From Chitinophaga nivalis (GTDB taxonomy: Bacteria > Bacteroidota > Bacteroidia > Chitinophagales > Chitinophagaceae), in contig NZ_JAPDNR010000001.1 of NCBI RefSeq assembly GCF_025989125.1, positions 6,498,087 through 6,562,086 on the forward strand: a stretch of 64,000 nucleotides of DNA. The letters are read 5' to 3'. Every line of letters starts with the position of its first letter. The stretch's first letter is position 1. A program made the translations under genes and the position numbers. Positions 49,193-58,185 of this stretch are shown here, piece by piece. The notes under the pieces were generated by a model. It saw only the letters and a program-made list of their open reading frames with translations, ran no database searches and had not been told where the DNA came from.

Positions 49193-49516
49193 ATGAATCA
49201 GCACGAAGAACTGATTAGACAAATTGCGAAGGAAATGGCGAAAGACCGTTGGGAAGATGCATGGGATATGTATTATGGCAAGGAAGGCTATCCAAAAATA
49301 AATAAACAGATGCATAAGGACATTGTATCTTTTATACCGTCTGCCAGGATTGCTGTCAAACACATGGCAACAATGTATAAATACGCCTACTTCTCCAATT
49401 ATCTAGGTACGGAGGAGTCAGAAGAATATCAGTTATGGAATGATAACTGTCATTATGAGATGGAGGAGCGTGGGCTTATCCCACCATTAACAGGAGGGGA
49501 GGCCGGAGAAAGATGA
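49193..49516 (+). CDS. Hypothetical protein
   Basis: 107 residues, helical, with W-E-D-A-W-D-M-Y-Y-G. AGGAGG lies 8 bp before the ATG. Overlaps the next gene by 4 bp. No family recognised. Confidence 0.55.
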   Translation: MNQHEELIRQIAKEMAKDRWEDAWDMYYGKEGYPKINKQMHKDIVSFIPSARIAVKHMATMYKYAYFSNYLGTEESEEYQLWNDNCHYEMEERGLIPPLTGGEAGER

Positions 49517-49863
49517 AAACAGGAATAGAAATTATCGCTGCAGAAAGAAGGCGACAGGTCAATGAGGAAGGCTTTACTACTGAACATGACGACTGTCATC
49601 ATGTAGGTGAATTGGCTGATGCTGCGATGTGTTATTGCATGTCGCCAATATATAGACCAGCAAATAATTTTCCTCCATTGGGCTGGCCGTGGCTTGGTCC
49701 TAATAATGATGGGTTTAAGCCATGCGATCGCATCAAAGAACTGGCAAAAGCAGGTGCATTGATCGCGGCCGAGATAGATCGCCTACAACGCATAGAGGGC
49801 GCCAGAAATTTACACTGTACTGACGACAAAACGGAACCGGGTACCGATACCGGCAGCAAATGA
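49513..49863 (+). CDS. Conserved small phage protein
   Basis: 116 residues. IIAAERRRQVNEEGFTTEHDD, then LADAAMCY and KPCDRIKELAKAGALIAAEI follow a pattern seen in many phages (ERxRQxxxEGxTxxHD...KAGALIxAEIDR). The function is not known to me. Its stop and the next start overlap by 4 bp. Confidence 0.6.
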   Translation: MKTGIEIIAAERRRQVNEEGFTTEHDDCHHVGELADAAMCYCMSPIYRPANNFPPLGWPWLGPNNDGFKPCDRIKELAKAGALIAAEIDRLQRIEGARNLHCTDDKTEPGTDTGSK

Positions 49864-50138
49864 CAAAATTAACGTACGACCTGGTTTTAGCAGTTCACTG
49901 TTATTACAATCCAGTTGAACCGGCCATTAATGGATATGTTTCATTTGCAGATCATGTCCCATACGCCCATTGGGCCATAGAGGTTACAGATGATCCTGAA
50001 CAGTTCATTCCGAAAGGTACTATACGGCCAATTGCCAATAATAATGGGGATGACGAAATTTACACTCATTGGCGCCCATGTCTTATTGAGGTACCAGGTG
50101 GGTATTACGAGAACCATCCAATTCCTGATAATCTATAA
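49860..50138 (+). CDS. Small hypothetical protein
   Basis: 92 residues, aromatic-rich (LAVHCYYNPVEP, PYAHWAIEV). No family recognised. A weak CCGG hairpin follows before the next gene. Confidence 0.45.
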   Translation: MTKLTYDLVLAVHCYYNPVEPAINGYVSFADHVPYAHWAIEVTDDPEQFIPKGTIRPIANNNGDDEIYTHWRPCLIEVPGGYYENHPIPDNL

Positions 50139-50166
50139 TCGCGCCGGCTCCGATATCCGGAAAAAA

Positions 50167-50463
50167 ATGGGGAACAACTTAAAAACAGGGCAGGTATTAT
50201 ACCTTAGCTCATGTCACAAACGAATAGTAAGCAAAGTTGTCAGAACGTTTTTCACAGTAGAAGGGAATAAAAGATCACGATATTTGGTTGATTCCCTAAA
50301 AGAAGAAAGAACATCAGTACAGCTATACCTGACGAGCAAAGAGCCGGAAGAAATACAGGAAAGGTACATGCTTGAAGACGAGATCCGAACTAGGATAATG
50401 CCATATGGCAATACCGGTATCCCACTGGAGAATCTCCGTAAGATCCGCGAGATATTGAAATAG
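50167..50463 (+). CDS. Small hypothetical protein
   Basis: 98 residues from ATG 50167 (MGNNLKTGQVLYLSSCHKR), the frame upstream overlapping the previous gene. Beta then helix (DEIRTRIMPYGNTGIPL). No family recognised. Confidence 0.45.
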   Translation: MGNNLKTGQVLYLSSCHKRIVSKVVRTFFTVEGNKRSRYLVDSLKEERTSVQLYLTSKEPEEIQERYMLEDEIRTRIMPYGNTGIPLENLRKIREILK

Positions 50464-50495
50464 TAAACAATCCCTGTGAGGGTGAAAACGTGAGT

Positions 50496-50777
50496 ATGAA
50501 AAGTGAGACCAAACAACTAGCAAGAGCCCTGGCGAAGGAATTGCTTACAATTACAAACTTTTCCATTTGTGAATGGATTACAGAAGAAAAACTATTAGCC
50601 GAGCTGCCATTTAGTAAGCGTATGCTCCAGACATACCGCAGCAATGGGCTTATAACAGGGTATCATTTTAAAGCGTTAAACAGCAAAGAGAAGCCCCTTG
50701 GCAATTCCGATAATAGAGGGCGAAAAGTTTTTATTTATCATCGATCTCGGATACTAGAGTTTGTTGAGGAACTTTAA
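50496..50777 (+). CDS. Excisionase-like winged-helix protein
   Basis: 93 residues from ATG 50496. LLAELPFSKRMLQTYRSNGLI is a winged-helix/MerR-type segment as in Xis-like directionality factors, followed by a basic C-terminus (GNSDNRGRKVFIYHRSRI). Its 3' end overlaps the integrase 3' end by 47 bp on the other strand, so the two transcripts are antisense to each other there. Xis role is inferred from fold and place. Confidence 0.6.
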   Translation: MKSETKQLARALAKELLTITNFSICEWITEEKLLAELPFSKRMLQTYRSNGLITGYHFKALNSKEKPLGNSDNRGRKVFIYHRSRILEFVEEL

Positions 50778-51954
50778 ACCATGCCTGCGACTTTAGCAGC
50801 TGCAAAGTCTGTTCATCACTTATCTTTACATATCTGTTAAAACTTTCGGTTGTTGTATGCCCGGTCACTAACATTATTTGGCGATCGGGTATACCTGCCA
50901 GGACTGCATTTGTTGCAAATGACCTGCGCATCGTGTGGGAGGAAACGAGGTCATGTTTAGCATAATAATTTCCCTCAGTAACCCCGCCCTTAGTACAAAC
51001 AATTAGTATCTGTTCAGAGATACCCGCCCTGCTACACAGATCCGATAAATGAGGCCTAAGTGAGCTGCGAGAGCCATAAACAGGTAGTTTACCTTTATAC
51101 TTATGGTAAATACTCGCTGCAATCCAATGTAATGGGATTGTTACTTTTTTACTCGATTTATCAGTAAAAAACTCGAAATGGTCCCCTACCAAGTGGTAAT
51201 TATTTATTTTGTTCAGGTCATCTACTCGAAGGCCTACATAACATCCAAACACAAAAATATCTCGTGCCCTTGCTTTTGCTCCCTTTAAATTAAGATCGTA
51301 AATTTTTTTAATTTCTTCCTCAGTCAACGCTACTGCATCGACCTCTTCTTGACTCTGATATAGTAACGCCGACTTAAAAATAGCATTCTCATGTATTCCC
51401 CGGTCAAAAGTGATTGATAAAAAGAATCTTAATTGAGCCGTTATAAGACATATGGTATTTTGTGAATATTTCTGAGCCACTGACCAGCTAAACCATTTTT
51501 CAATCCATTGTTTATCAATGCATTCGTATTCAAGTTTAACTTTTTTGTCACTCGAAAACTGTTTTATCCTGACTTTGTTATCGGTATATCTATCTATTGT
51601 TCCTGGCTTGTATCTTTTTTTGGTACGCCTTATTAATAGTTCACCGGTTTTCATCTGCTCTATCATACTGTCCCAGTCGTCAAGAAAGGTTGAGGTTACA
51701 ATATCTTTCCGGTCCAAAATTACATCAACAATACTTTTAATATCATTTTTAAGTATTTTCTTCTTCAATGCTGTACATATATTAATATGCTCATCAACAG
51801 CACTTTTTATTCGAGACATCTTAATTGTCGCGATACTTGGTATTTTACCCTTTGTATAATTATCTTTGCTAATCTGAATGCCTATGGATGTCCTACACCT
51901 GGCGTCATCACAATAAAATGAGAAGTAGACATACCCGTTTGACCATGTGAACAT
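50731..51954 (-). CDS. int: Tyrosine integrase
   Basis: 407 residues with a SAM-like core-binding domain (about 120-215) and catalytic domain. Catalytic residues seen: Arg in GLRVDDL, H340-x2-R343 (HTMRRSF), H366 (TGHTT) and Tyr375 (NRYV). N-terminal arm-binding part begins with an Arm-DNA-type sequence (FSFYCDDARCRTSIGI). It lies beside attR and is convergent with the early operon. The family catalyses site-specific recombination between phage and host att sites. Confidence 0.95.
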   Translation of the reverse strand: MFTWSNGYVYFSFYCDDARCRTSIGIQISKDNYTKGKIPSIATIKMSRIKSAVDEHINICTALKKKILKNDIKSIVDVILDRKDIVTSTFLDDWDSMIEQMKTGELLIRRTKKRYKPGTIDRYTDNKVRIKQFSSDKKVKLEYECIDKQWIEKWFSWSVAQKYSQNTICLITAQLRFFLSITFDRGIHENAIFKSALLYQSQEEVDAVALTEEEIKKIYDLNLKGAKARARDIFVFGCYVGLRVDDLNKINNYHLVGDHFEFFTDKSSKKVTIPLHWIAASIYHKYKGKLPVYGSRSSLRPHLSDLCSRAGISEQILIVCTKGGVTEGNYYAKHDLVSSHTMRRSFATNAVLAGIPDRQIMLVTGHTTTESFNRYVKISDEQTLQLLKSQAWFKVPQQTLVSEIDDK

Positions 51955-51975
51955 TATGACTAATTTTATGACTAA
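51955..51975. repeat. Direct repeats next to the integrase start, possible arm sites
   Basis: TATGACTAA at 51955-51963 and again at 51967-51975, between int and attR. Such short repeats near att are often integrase arm-type or Xis sites. Confidence 0.4.
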
Positions 51976-52048
51976 AAGATAAGTTTTTATGTTGATTTAG
52001 GGCTTTTTATGAATTATATGAAATTGACAACCTAAAATTTTAACCCCT

Positions 52049-52115
52049 TATTTGCCGCGATTCTCAGGAATTTTCCAAGTTATTACTTGTTTTATTCTCA
52101 AATATCGTAATTTTG
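52049..52115 (+). repeat. attR: right 67-bp attachment-site repeat
   Basis: Perfect copy of attL (2104-2170), 95 bp from the integrase start. The copy keeps the host promoter for the suf genes (palindrome at 52076-52089). Confidence 0.95.
52087..52115 (+). promoter_or_regulatory. Candidate suf operon promoter with SufR-type palindrome
   Basis: TTG (52087-52089), 18-bp spacer, TAATTTTG (52108-52115), matching the Bacteroidetes -33/-7 consensus. CAAGTTATTACTTG (52076-52089) overlaps the -33 element, so a bound SufR-like dimer would block RNA polymerase. First gene start is at 52215. Entirely contained in the attachment site. Confidence 0.6.
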
Positions 52116-52214
52116 TGGAAGCTGAAGAAAGATTCTGAGATTTCTATGATTTTGAGACATCATTTTCTTATTACAAATCTCACAACTTTTTGAATCTCTA
52201 AATCATAGGCATTG

Positions 52215-52790
52215 ATGAATGTACTCATATTTAACGGTTCAATAGATAACCGCCCTTATGCCACCTCCAATAGGCTGGCTACGTACCTGGAGGAACAATT
52301 CAAAAAAGAGGGTTTTACACCTGAGATATTTAGCCTGGGAGATCACCAGGTTCCGTTCTTTGAACAACATGATCCGGCCAATCAGCCTCCCGCCGTGAAA
52401 GCTATGTGTGAGGCATTTTGTAAAGCTGAGTTACATATCTGGATGACGCCATTATATCACGGCAGTATGACCGGAGCCATGAAAAACTGCTTGGATTGGC
52501 TGGAACTGACCAGCAAATACAAGCGACCATATTTATCAGGAAAGGTTGTAGCTTTGCTCTCCTGGGCAGACGGCACACAGGCCATGCAGGGGATCAACGC
52601 AATGGATGCAGTGGCAAAGGCTTTAAGAGCATGGGTACTACCCTATTCTTTGCCCATATTGAAAGACAACCTTTATGACCCGCAAACCAGCGGGTTTACA
52701 GCGTTTTACCAAAACAAACTAGATACCATGGTACAATTGCTTTGTGCGGCGAAATCCCACGTAGCAGCTGGTATGGAAGAAAGGAGCTAA
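52215..52790 (+). CDS. NAD(P)H-dependent FMN reductase-like flavoprotein
   Basis: 191 residues from ATG 52215. Flavodoxin-like fold with an N-terminal strand/phosphate loop (NVLIFNGSIDNRPYATSNRL) and TPLYHGSMTGAMKNCLDW, the FMN-binding loop of NADPH-dependent FMN reductases. First gene of the suf transcript; may supply reduced flavin or electrons for cluster assembly. Host gene. Confidence 0.8.
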   Translation: MNVLIFNGSIDNRPYATSNRLATYLEEQFKKEGFTPEIFSLGDHQVPFFEQHDPANQPPAVKAMCEAFCKAELHIWMTPLYHGSMTGAMKNCLDWLELTSKYKRPYLSGKVVALLSWADGTQAMQGINAMDAVAKALRAWVLPYSLPILKDNLYDPQTSGFTAFYQNKLDTMVQLLCAAKSHVAAGMEERS

Positions 52791-52838
52791 ACAATATTTG
52801 CCGGGTTACCGGCCTGAGTTATTTTAAATATTGCTGAT

Positions 52839-53165
52839 ATGATAACCGTTTCAGAAAAAGCAGGAGAATATATCAAAACACTGATGGAGAAAGAACACCA
52901 TGCTCCCGGCACTTTTGTTCGTGTGGGTGTTAAAGGTGGTGGATGTTCCGGCCTCGAATATGTGATGAAGTTTGAAGCAACAGAAGAAGAGGGCGACCAG
53001 ATTTTTGAAGATAAAGGTGTGAAAGTAGTAGTACAGATGAAAAGTCTGCTGTACCTGTATGGTACAGAACTGGATTACTCCGATGGCCTGAATGGAAAAG
53101 GCCTTTACTTTAACAATCCGAATGCTACCAGAACATGTAGCTGTGGTGAAAGTTTTGCAGTATAA
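52839..53165 (+). CDS. sufA: HesB/IscA-family iron-sulfur carrier (SufA-like)
   Basis: 108 residues. The three ligand cysteines are in GGCSGL and the C-terminal TCSCGESF. A-type carriers receive a cluster from SufBCD and deliver it to target enzymes. Confidence 0.9.
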   Translation: MITVSEKAGEYIKTLMEKEHHAPGTFVRVGVKGGGCSGLEYVMKFEATEEEGDQIFEDKGVKVVVQMKSLLYLYGTELDYSDGLNGKGLYFNNPNATRTCSCGESFAV

Positions 53166-53221
53166 AGAGGATTCGCGGGCGCTGATATCAGCACCGGACA
53201 TCTCAAAATTTCAACATTGAT

Positions 53222-54667
53222 ATGATCAACAGTAACGAGATAATAGATGATATAGCCACCAGGGAATATGAGTTTGGCTTTAGCACCGACATTGAAATGG
53301 ATATAGCTCCTCCCGGGCTGAATGAAGATATCATCCGTTTTATTTCCGCGAAAAAGAATGAGCCGGAATGGCTGCTGGAATGGCGTTTGAAAGGATTTGC
53401 AGCGTTTAATAAAATGCAATTCCCGAAATGGCAGCATTTTGAGATGCCGCAACTGGACCTCCAGGCGCTCTCCTACTATGCCGCACCCCGTAAAAAGAAA
53501 CAATTAAACAGCCTGGATGAAGTAGATCCGGAACTGTTGGCCACTTTTGAAAAATTAGGGATTCCGCTGAATGAACAGAAAGCATTGACCGGCGTAGCCG
53601 TAGATGCCGTTTTCGACAGCGTTTCCGTAGCCACTACCTTCAAAGGCAAACTGAAAGAAATGGGCGTTATTTTCTGCTCTTTCGGGGAAGCCGTACAGGA
53701 ATATCCTGAACTGGTAAAAAAATACCTGGGTAGTGTGGTACCTCACTCCGACAATATTTTTGCTGCCTTGAACGCGGCGGTTTTCTCCGACGGTTCATTT
53801 GTATATATTCCCAAAGGCGTACGCTGCCCGATGGAACTGAGCACTTACTTCCGTATCAATGCCCAGAACACCGGCCAGTTTGAACGTACCCTTATCATTG
53901 CAGACGACAACAGCTATGTAAGTTATCTGGAAGGCTGTACCGCTCCGATGCGCGACGAAAACCAGCTGCATGCCGCAGTAGTGGAACTCGTTGCCATGGA
54001 ACATGCAGAGATCAAATACTCTACGGTACAGAACTGGTACCCTGGTGATAAAGACGGTAAAGGTGGTATTTACAACTTCGTTACCAAACGTGGTATCTGT
54101 AAAGGTAATGCCAGCAAGATCTCCTGGACACAGGTAGAAACCGGCTCCGCGATCACCTGGAAATACCCCAGCGTTATCCTTCAGGGAGATTACTCCGAAG
54201 GGGAATTCTATTCTGTAGCCGTGGTACGTAACAAGCAGATTGCAGATACCGGTACCAAAATCCACCATATCGGTAAAGGCACCAAAAGCCGTATTATCTC
54301 CAAAGGAATTTCCGCAGGCCGTGGTGACAACAGTTACCGTGGACTGGTAGCCGTAGGGCCGCGTGCAGACAATGCCCGTAACTTTACGCAGTGCGATTCC
54401 CTGCTGATCGGTAACCAATGCGGTTCCCATACTTTCCCTTACATCGAATCACGCAATAAAACAGCGATGATCGAACACGAAGCCACCACTTCGAAAATCG
54501 GAGAAGATCAGATCTTCTACCTGAATCAACGCGGTATCGACAGCGAAAAAGCAGTAGCGCTGATCGTAAACGGTTACGTGAAGGAAGTATTGAACCAACT
54601 GCCCATGGAATTTGCCGTGGAAGCACAGAAACTCTTATCTATAACACTTGAAGGAAGCGTTGGATAA
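53222..54667 (+). CDS. sufB: Fe-S cluster assembly scaffold protein SufB
   Basis: 481 residues, the usual SufB length. Core beta-helix with PKGVRCPMELSTYFRINA and CTAPM, and the conserved C-terminal NQRGIDSEKA. Part of the SufBC2D scaffold where clusters are built. Well conserved; no frameshift. Confidence 0.97.
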   Translation: MINSNEIIDDIATREYEFGFSTDIEMDIAPPGLNEDIIRFISAKKNEPEWLLEWRLKGFAAFNKMQFPKWQHFEMPQLDLQALSYYAAPRKKKQLNSLDEVDPELLATFEKLGIPLNEQKALTGVAVDAVFDSVSVATTFKGKLKEMGVIFCSFGEAVQEYPELVKKYLGSVVPHSDNIFAALNAAVFSDGSFVYIPKGVRCPMELSTYFRINAQNTGQFERTLIIADDNSYVSYLEGCTAPMRDENQLHAAVVELVAMEHAEIKYSTVQNWYPGDKDGKGGIYNFVTKRGICKGNASKISWTQVETGSAITWKYPSVILQGDYSEGEFYSVAVVRNKQIADTGTKIHHIGKGTKSRIISKGISAGRGDNSYRGLVAVGPRADNARNFTQCDSLLIGNQCGSHTFPYIESRNKTAMIEHEATTSKIGEDQIFYLNQRGIDSEKAVALIVNGYVKEVLNQLPMEFAVEAQKLLSITLEGSVG

Positions 54668-54711
54668 TTCGTTTATCCAATTAACTACATACAGAACGAA
54701 ATATAACAATC

Positions 54712-55476
54712 ATGCTGACGATTAAAAATCTGCACGCAGAGGTAGAAGGGAAAAAAATTCTGAAAGGCATTAACCTCGAAATAAACAAAGGTGAGATGCA
54801 TGCCATCATGGGACCTAACGGTTCCGGCAAAAGCTCGCTGGCCTCTGTTTTAGCGGGTCGTGATAACTATACTGTTACCGAAGGGGAAGTATGGTTCAAT
54901 GGTAAAAATCTGCTGGATTTGTCGCCAGAAGACCGCGCGCGTGAAGGCGTATTTCTCGCTTTCCAATACCCGGTAGAAATACCAGGTGTATCCAACCTCA
55001 ACTTCCTGAAAACTGCCCTGAATGAAATCAGAGCCTATAAAGGAATGCCGGCGCTGGAAGCAAGAGAGTTCCTGAAACTCACCAAAGAAAAACAAGAACT
55101 GGTTGATTTTCATTCCAACCTGATGAATCGTTCCCTGAACGAAGGATTCAGCGGTGGTGAAAAGAAACGTAACGAAATATTTCAGCTGGCGATGCTGGAT
55201 CCGCAGCTGGCCATCCTGGATGAAACAGATTCCGGTCTGGATATCGACGCCCTCCGTATTGTTTCCAATGGCGTCAACAAATTACGGGATGCAGAAAAAT
55301 CCTTCGTAGTAATTACCCACTATCAGCGTTTACTGGAATATATTGTACCTGACTTTGTCCACGTTTTATACAATGGCCGTATCATTAAAACAGGTACCAA
55401 AGAACTGGCACTGGAACTGGAGGAAAGAGGCTACGACTGGCTGAAGGAAGAGCTCCATTTGAAAGAATCAGTATAA
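54712..55476 (+). CDS. sufC: Fe-S cluster assembly ATPase SufC
   Basis: 254 residues. Walker A GPNGSGKSS, ABC signature FSGGEKKRNE, Walker B LAILDETDSGLD. SufC is a soluble ABC-type ATPase that drives conformational change in SufB-SufD. Confidence 0.97.
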   Translation: MLTIKNLHAEVEGKKILKGINLEINKGEMHAIMGPNGSGKSSLASVLAGRDNYTVTEGEVWFNGKNLLDLSPEDRAREGVFLAFQYPVEIPGVSNLNFLKTALNEIRAYKGMPALEAREFLKLTKEKQELVDFHSNLMNRSLNEGFSGGEKKRNEIFQLAMLDPQLAILDETDSGLDIDALRIVSNGVNKLRDAEKSFVVITHYQRLLEYIVPDFVHVLYNGRIIKTGTKELALELEERGYDWLKEELHLKESV

Positions 55477-55481
55477 GTAAT

Positions 55482-55560
55482 AATTACGTATTATGAATGG
55501 CGGGGTTGTGGGTAGATGTTCGGGAAAACGACCTGCACTGTCTACACCCAGGTCCGTAAT
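55482..55560 (+). repeat. Structured sufC-sufD intergenic segment
   Basis: AATTACG at its left end pairs with CGTAATT near 55555-55561, and TGGGTAGA with TCTACACCCA inside, forming an imperfect hairpin within the 125-bp gap. Looks like a small dispersed palindromic element; may tune expression of sufD downstream. Confidence 0.45.
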
Positions 55561-55601
55561 TCGTCTAAAATAACCGTAGTTAAAATTAGTTAGGAATTAT
55601 T

Positions 55602-56921
55602 ATGACAAGTGATATAACAATACCTTTTTACCAGGCGTTAACAGAAGATGTAAACGCACTGTCGGCACAGGCAGCGTGTCCGGTTCAGGATATACTGCAA
55701 GACATCCGCCGCCAGGCTCTGGACCGCTTTTCAGCATTAGGTCTTCCCACACTGAAAACAGAAGCGTGGCGCTATACCAATATTCAGCGTTACCTGAAAG
55801 AGTATCCTTACGAATTACAAGTGACTGCTTCCCCCGTTCCTGCAACGCTGGTTGAAAAAACAGCTATTCCGGGACTGGATTGCTATACCGTTGTATTGGT
55901 AAATGGTCACCTGCAGGCGGCCGCTTCTACCCTGCCATCCGGTAAAGGTATCACCATCGGCGCCATGAGCGCACATACCGATGCTGCAGGTTTCACCAGC
56001 TATTTCAACAAACAACCACACCTGGCCAACGAATCACTGGCCAGCCTGAATACCGCCCTCTTCGCGGATGGCCTGTATATTGAACTGGCAGCCAATGCCG
56101 TGATTGATAAACCGGTGCATATCGTGAACGTATATACGGCGGCAAACCATGCATTTATTCAGCCCCGCCATCTGTGGGTACTGCATAAAAATGCAGCGGC
56201 TACCATCATTGAAACGTCTGTACACAACGGTACAGCTGCCGTGGCATTTGCCAACAGCGTACTGGAAACTGTGATAGAAGAAAATGCAGAACTGTGGCAC
56301 TACAATGTACAACAGGGAGACGAAGGTTTCCGCGAAGTACATACCACTGCAGCGCAGCAATACAACAACAGCCGTTACCATCATTTCAACTTTACCCTGC
56401 CCGGCACACCGTTTACCCGTAATAACCTGAGTGTGGCCCTCAACGGCAGCTATACAGAAACAAACCTGAACGGTTTATATATCAGCAACAAAAACCAGCA
56501 TGTAGATAACCATACCTTTATGGATCACATCATGCCTAACTGCAACAGTAATGAGTTGTACAAAGGCGTACTGCTGGACAATGCCAATGGTGTATTTACC
56601 GGCAGAATCCTGGTACACCAGGAAGCACAGAAAACAAATGCATTCCAGCAAAACAATAACCTGTTGCTGGGCACCAAAGCAGATATCAACTCCCAGCCTC
56701 AGCTGGAAATATATGCCGATGATGTAAAATGCAGCCATGGTTTTACCGCCGGCCAGTTCAGCGAAGAATCCATGTTTTACCTGCGTTCCCGTGGTATCGG
56801 TGAAGATGCAGCGAAAGCCCTGATGGTGAACGCTTTCTCTCACGATATTACCGACGCCGTGAAAATTCCTGCCCTGCAACATTACCTGCAGGAGCAGATT
56901 GCAGAGATCATGAATAACTAA
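55602..56921 (+). CDS. sufD: Fe-S cluster assembly protein SufD
   Basis: 439 residues, a SufB paralogue. C-terminal part has CSHGFTAGQFSEESMFYLRSRGI, diagnostic for the family. Partner of SufB in the SufBC2D complex; needed for iron entry. Six bp from sufS. Confidence 0.95.
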   Translation: MTSDITIPFYQALTEDVNALSAQAACPVQDILQDIRRQALDRFSALGLPTLKTEAWRYTNIQRYLKEYPYELQVTASPVPATLVEKTAIPGLDCYTVVLVNGHLQAAASTLPSGKGITIGAMSAHTDAAGFTSYFNKQPHLANESLASLNTALFADGLYIELAANAVIDKPVHIVNVYTAANHAFIQPRHLWVLHKNAAATIIETSVHNGTAAVAFANSVLETVIEENAELWHYNVQQGDEGFREVHTTAAQQYNNSRYHHFNFTLPGTPFTRNNLSVALNGSYTETNLNGLYISNKNQHVDNHTFMDHIMPNCNSNELYKGVLLDNANGVFTGRILVHQEAQKTNAFQQNNNLLLGTKADINSQPQLEIYADDVKCSHGFTAGQFSEESMFYLRSRGIGEDAAKALMVNAFSHDITDAVKIPALQHYLQEQIAEIMNN

Positions 56922-56927
56922 ACCATC

Positions 56928-58175
56928 ATGGAACCTATTACTAACACAATACCCGCCGCCCTGGATGTTATGCAGATCCGGAAAGACTTTCCGATCCTGC
57001 AGCAAAAGGTGCACGGCAAACAGCTGGTATACCTCGATAACGGGGCTACCACGCAGAAACCACAGGTAGTAATAGATGCCGAAGCCAACTATTACCGGAC
57101 TTACAACAGCAATGTACACCGCGGTGTACACCAGCTGAGCCAGATAGCTACGGATGCCTATGAGAAAGCCCGTCACCGGGTAGCAGCATATATCAATGCC
57201 GCACACGCTCATGAGGTCATCTTCACCAAAGGCACTACAGACGGTATTAATCTGGTAGCCAATGCCATGGCACGCCGTGTCCTGAAAGCCGGCGATACCG
57301 TGATCATTTCTGCCATGGAACACCATAGCAATATTGTGCCCTGGCAAATGGCCTGTGAAGATACCGGCGCGACCCTGAAAGTGATCCCCATCAATGAACG
57401 GGGCGAGCTGGAAATGGAAGCCTACGAAGCACTGCTGGATGAAACGGTAAAAATAGTGGCGGTTACCTATGTATCCAATACCATGGGTACCATTAACCCG
57501 GTAGCAGATATTATAGCGCTGGCGCATGCACGGAATATACCAGTACTGCTGGATGCCGCCCAGGCGATTCAGCATATCCGGATAGATGTACAAGCCCTCC
57601 AACCGGATTTTCTCGTATTTTCCGGACATAAAATTTATGGTCCTACCGGTACAGGTGTATTGTATGGCACCACAGAGTGGCTGAACAAACTGCCGCCTTA
57701 CCAGGGTGGTGGTGATATGATCAAAACAGTCACTTTTGCCAAAACGATCTATAACGAACTTCCTTATAAATTTGAGGCGGGTACCCCTAATATTGCCGGC
57801 TGTATAGCCCTGGCAACCGGTATCGACTACCTCGAAAAAACAGGATTTGAAAAAATCCGGCAGTGGGAAGAAGAACTGATGACGTATGCCCTGCAATCGC
57901 TCCGCGAAATTGAAGGCATTCGTTTTATCGGGGATGCTGCTGCCAGAAGCGGCGCCATCTCTTTCCTGGTACATGATATCCATCCTTTTGATATGGGAGA
58001 GATACTGGACCAGCAAGGTATTGCCGTAAGAACAGGTCACCATTGTACCGAACCGCTGATGGACTGGTTCCGCATACCCGGTACAGTACGTGCCTCTCTT
58101 TCATTTTATAATACACAGGAAGAAATAGATAAACTGGTTGCCGGTATTAAAAAAGCGGCTTCCATGCTGTTGTAA
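56928..58175 (+). CDS. sufS: Cysteine desulfurase SufS
   Basis: 415 residues, fold-type I PLP enzyme. PLP lysine in FSGHKIYGPTG, N-terminal VYLDNGATTQKP, catalytic cysteine in RTGHHCTEPLM. It takes sulfur from cysteine and passes it to SufE. A long frame on the opposite strand over this gene is a coding-bias artefact. Confidence 0.97.
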   Translation: MEPITNTIPAALDVMQIRKDFPILQQKVHGKQLVYLDNGATTQKPQVVIDAEANYYRTYNSNVHRGVHQLSQIATDAYEKARHRVAAYINAAHAHEVIFTKGTTDGINLVANAMARRVLKAGDTVIISAMEHHSNIVPWQMACEDTGATLKVIPINERGELEMEAYEALLDETVKIVAVTYVSNTMGTINPVADIIALAHARNIPVLLDAAQAIQHIRIDVQALQPDFLVFSGHKIYGPTGTGVLYGTTEWLNKLPPYQGGGDMIKTVTFAKTIYNELPYKFEAGTPNIAGCIALATGIDYLEKTGFEKIRQWEEELMTYALQSLREIEGIRFIGDAAARSGAISFLVHDIHPFDMGEILDQQGIAVRTGHHCTEPLMDWFRIPGTVRASLSFYNTQEEIDKLVAGIKKAASMLL

Positions 58176-58185
58176 ACAGGAGCAT

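Larger units (their letters stand above)
2104..52115. mobile_element. Complete temperate siphovirus-like prophage
   Basis: Bounded by a perfect 67-bp direct repeat (2104-2170 and 52049-52115). It contains a tyrosine integrase next to the right repeat, a repressor/operator region, an early replication and recombination operon, small and large terminase, portal, capsid, tape measure, fibre and lysis genes. All essential modules of a temperate tailed phage are represented and only one possible frameshift was seen (6740-6744), so it may be inducible. Tape measure of 1022 residues and no contractile-sheath protein suggest a siphovirus. Confidence 0.95.

Noticed and set aside
53795..54430. 211-codon frame antisense to sufB
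   Set aside because: Shadow of a strongly conserved gene; no homologous motif in the antisense reading.
56475..58043. 522-codon frame antisense to sufD and sufS
   Set aside because: It lies opposite two certain genes and its sequence has no protein character; it is a product of codon bias on the coding strand.
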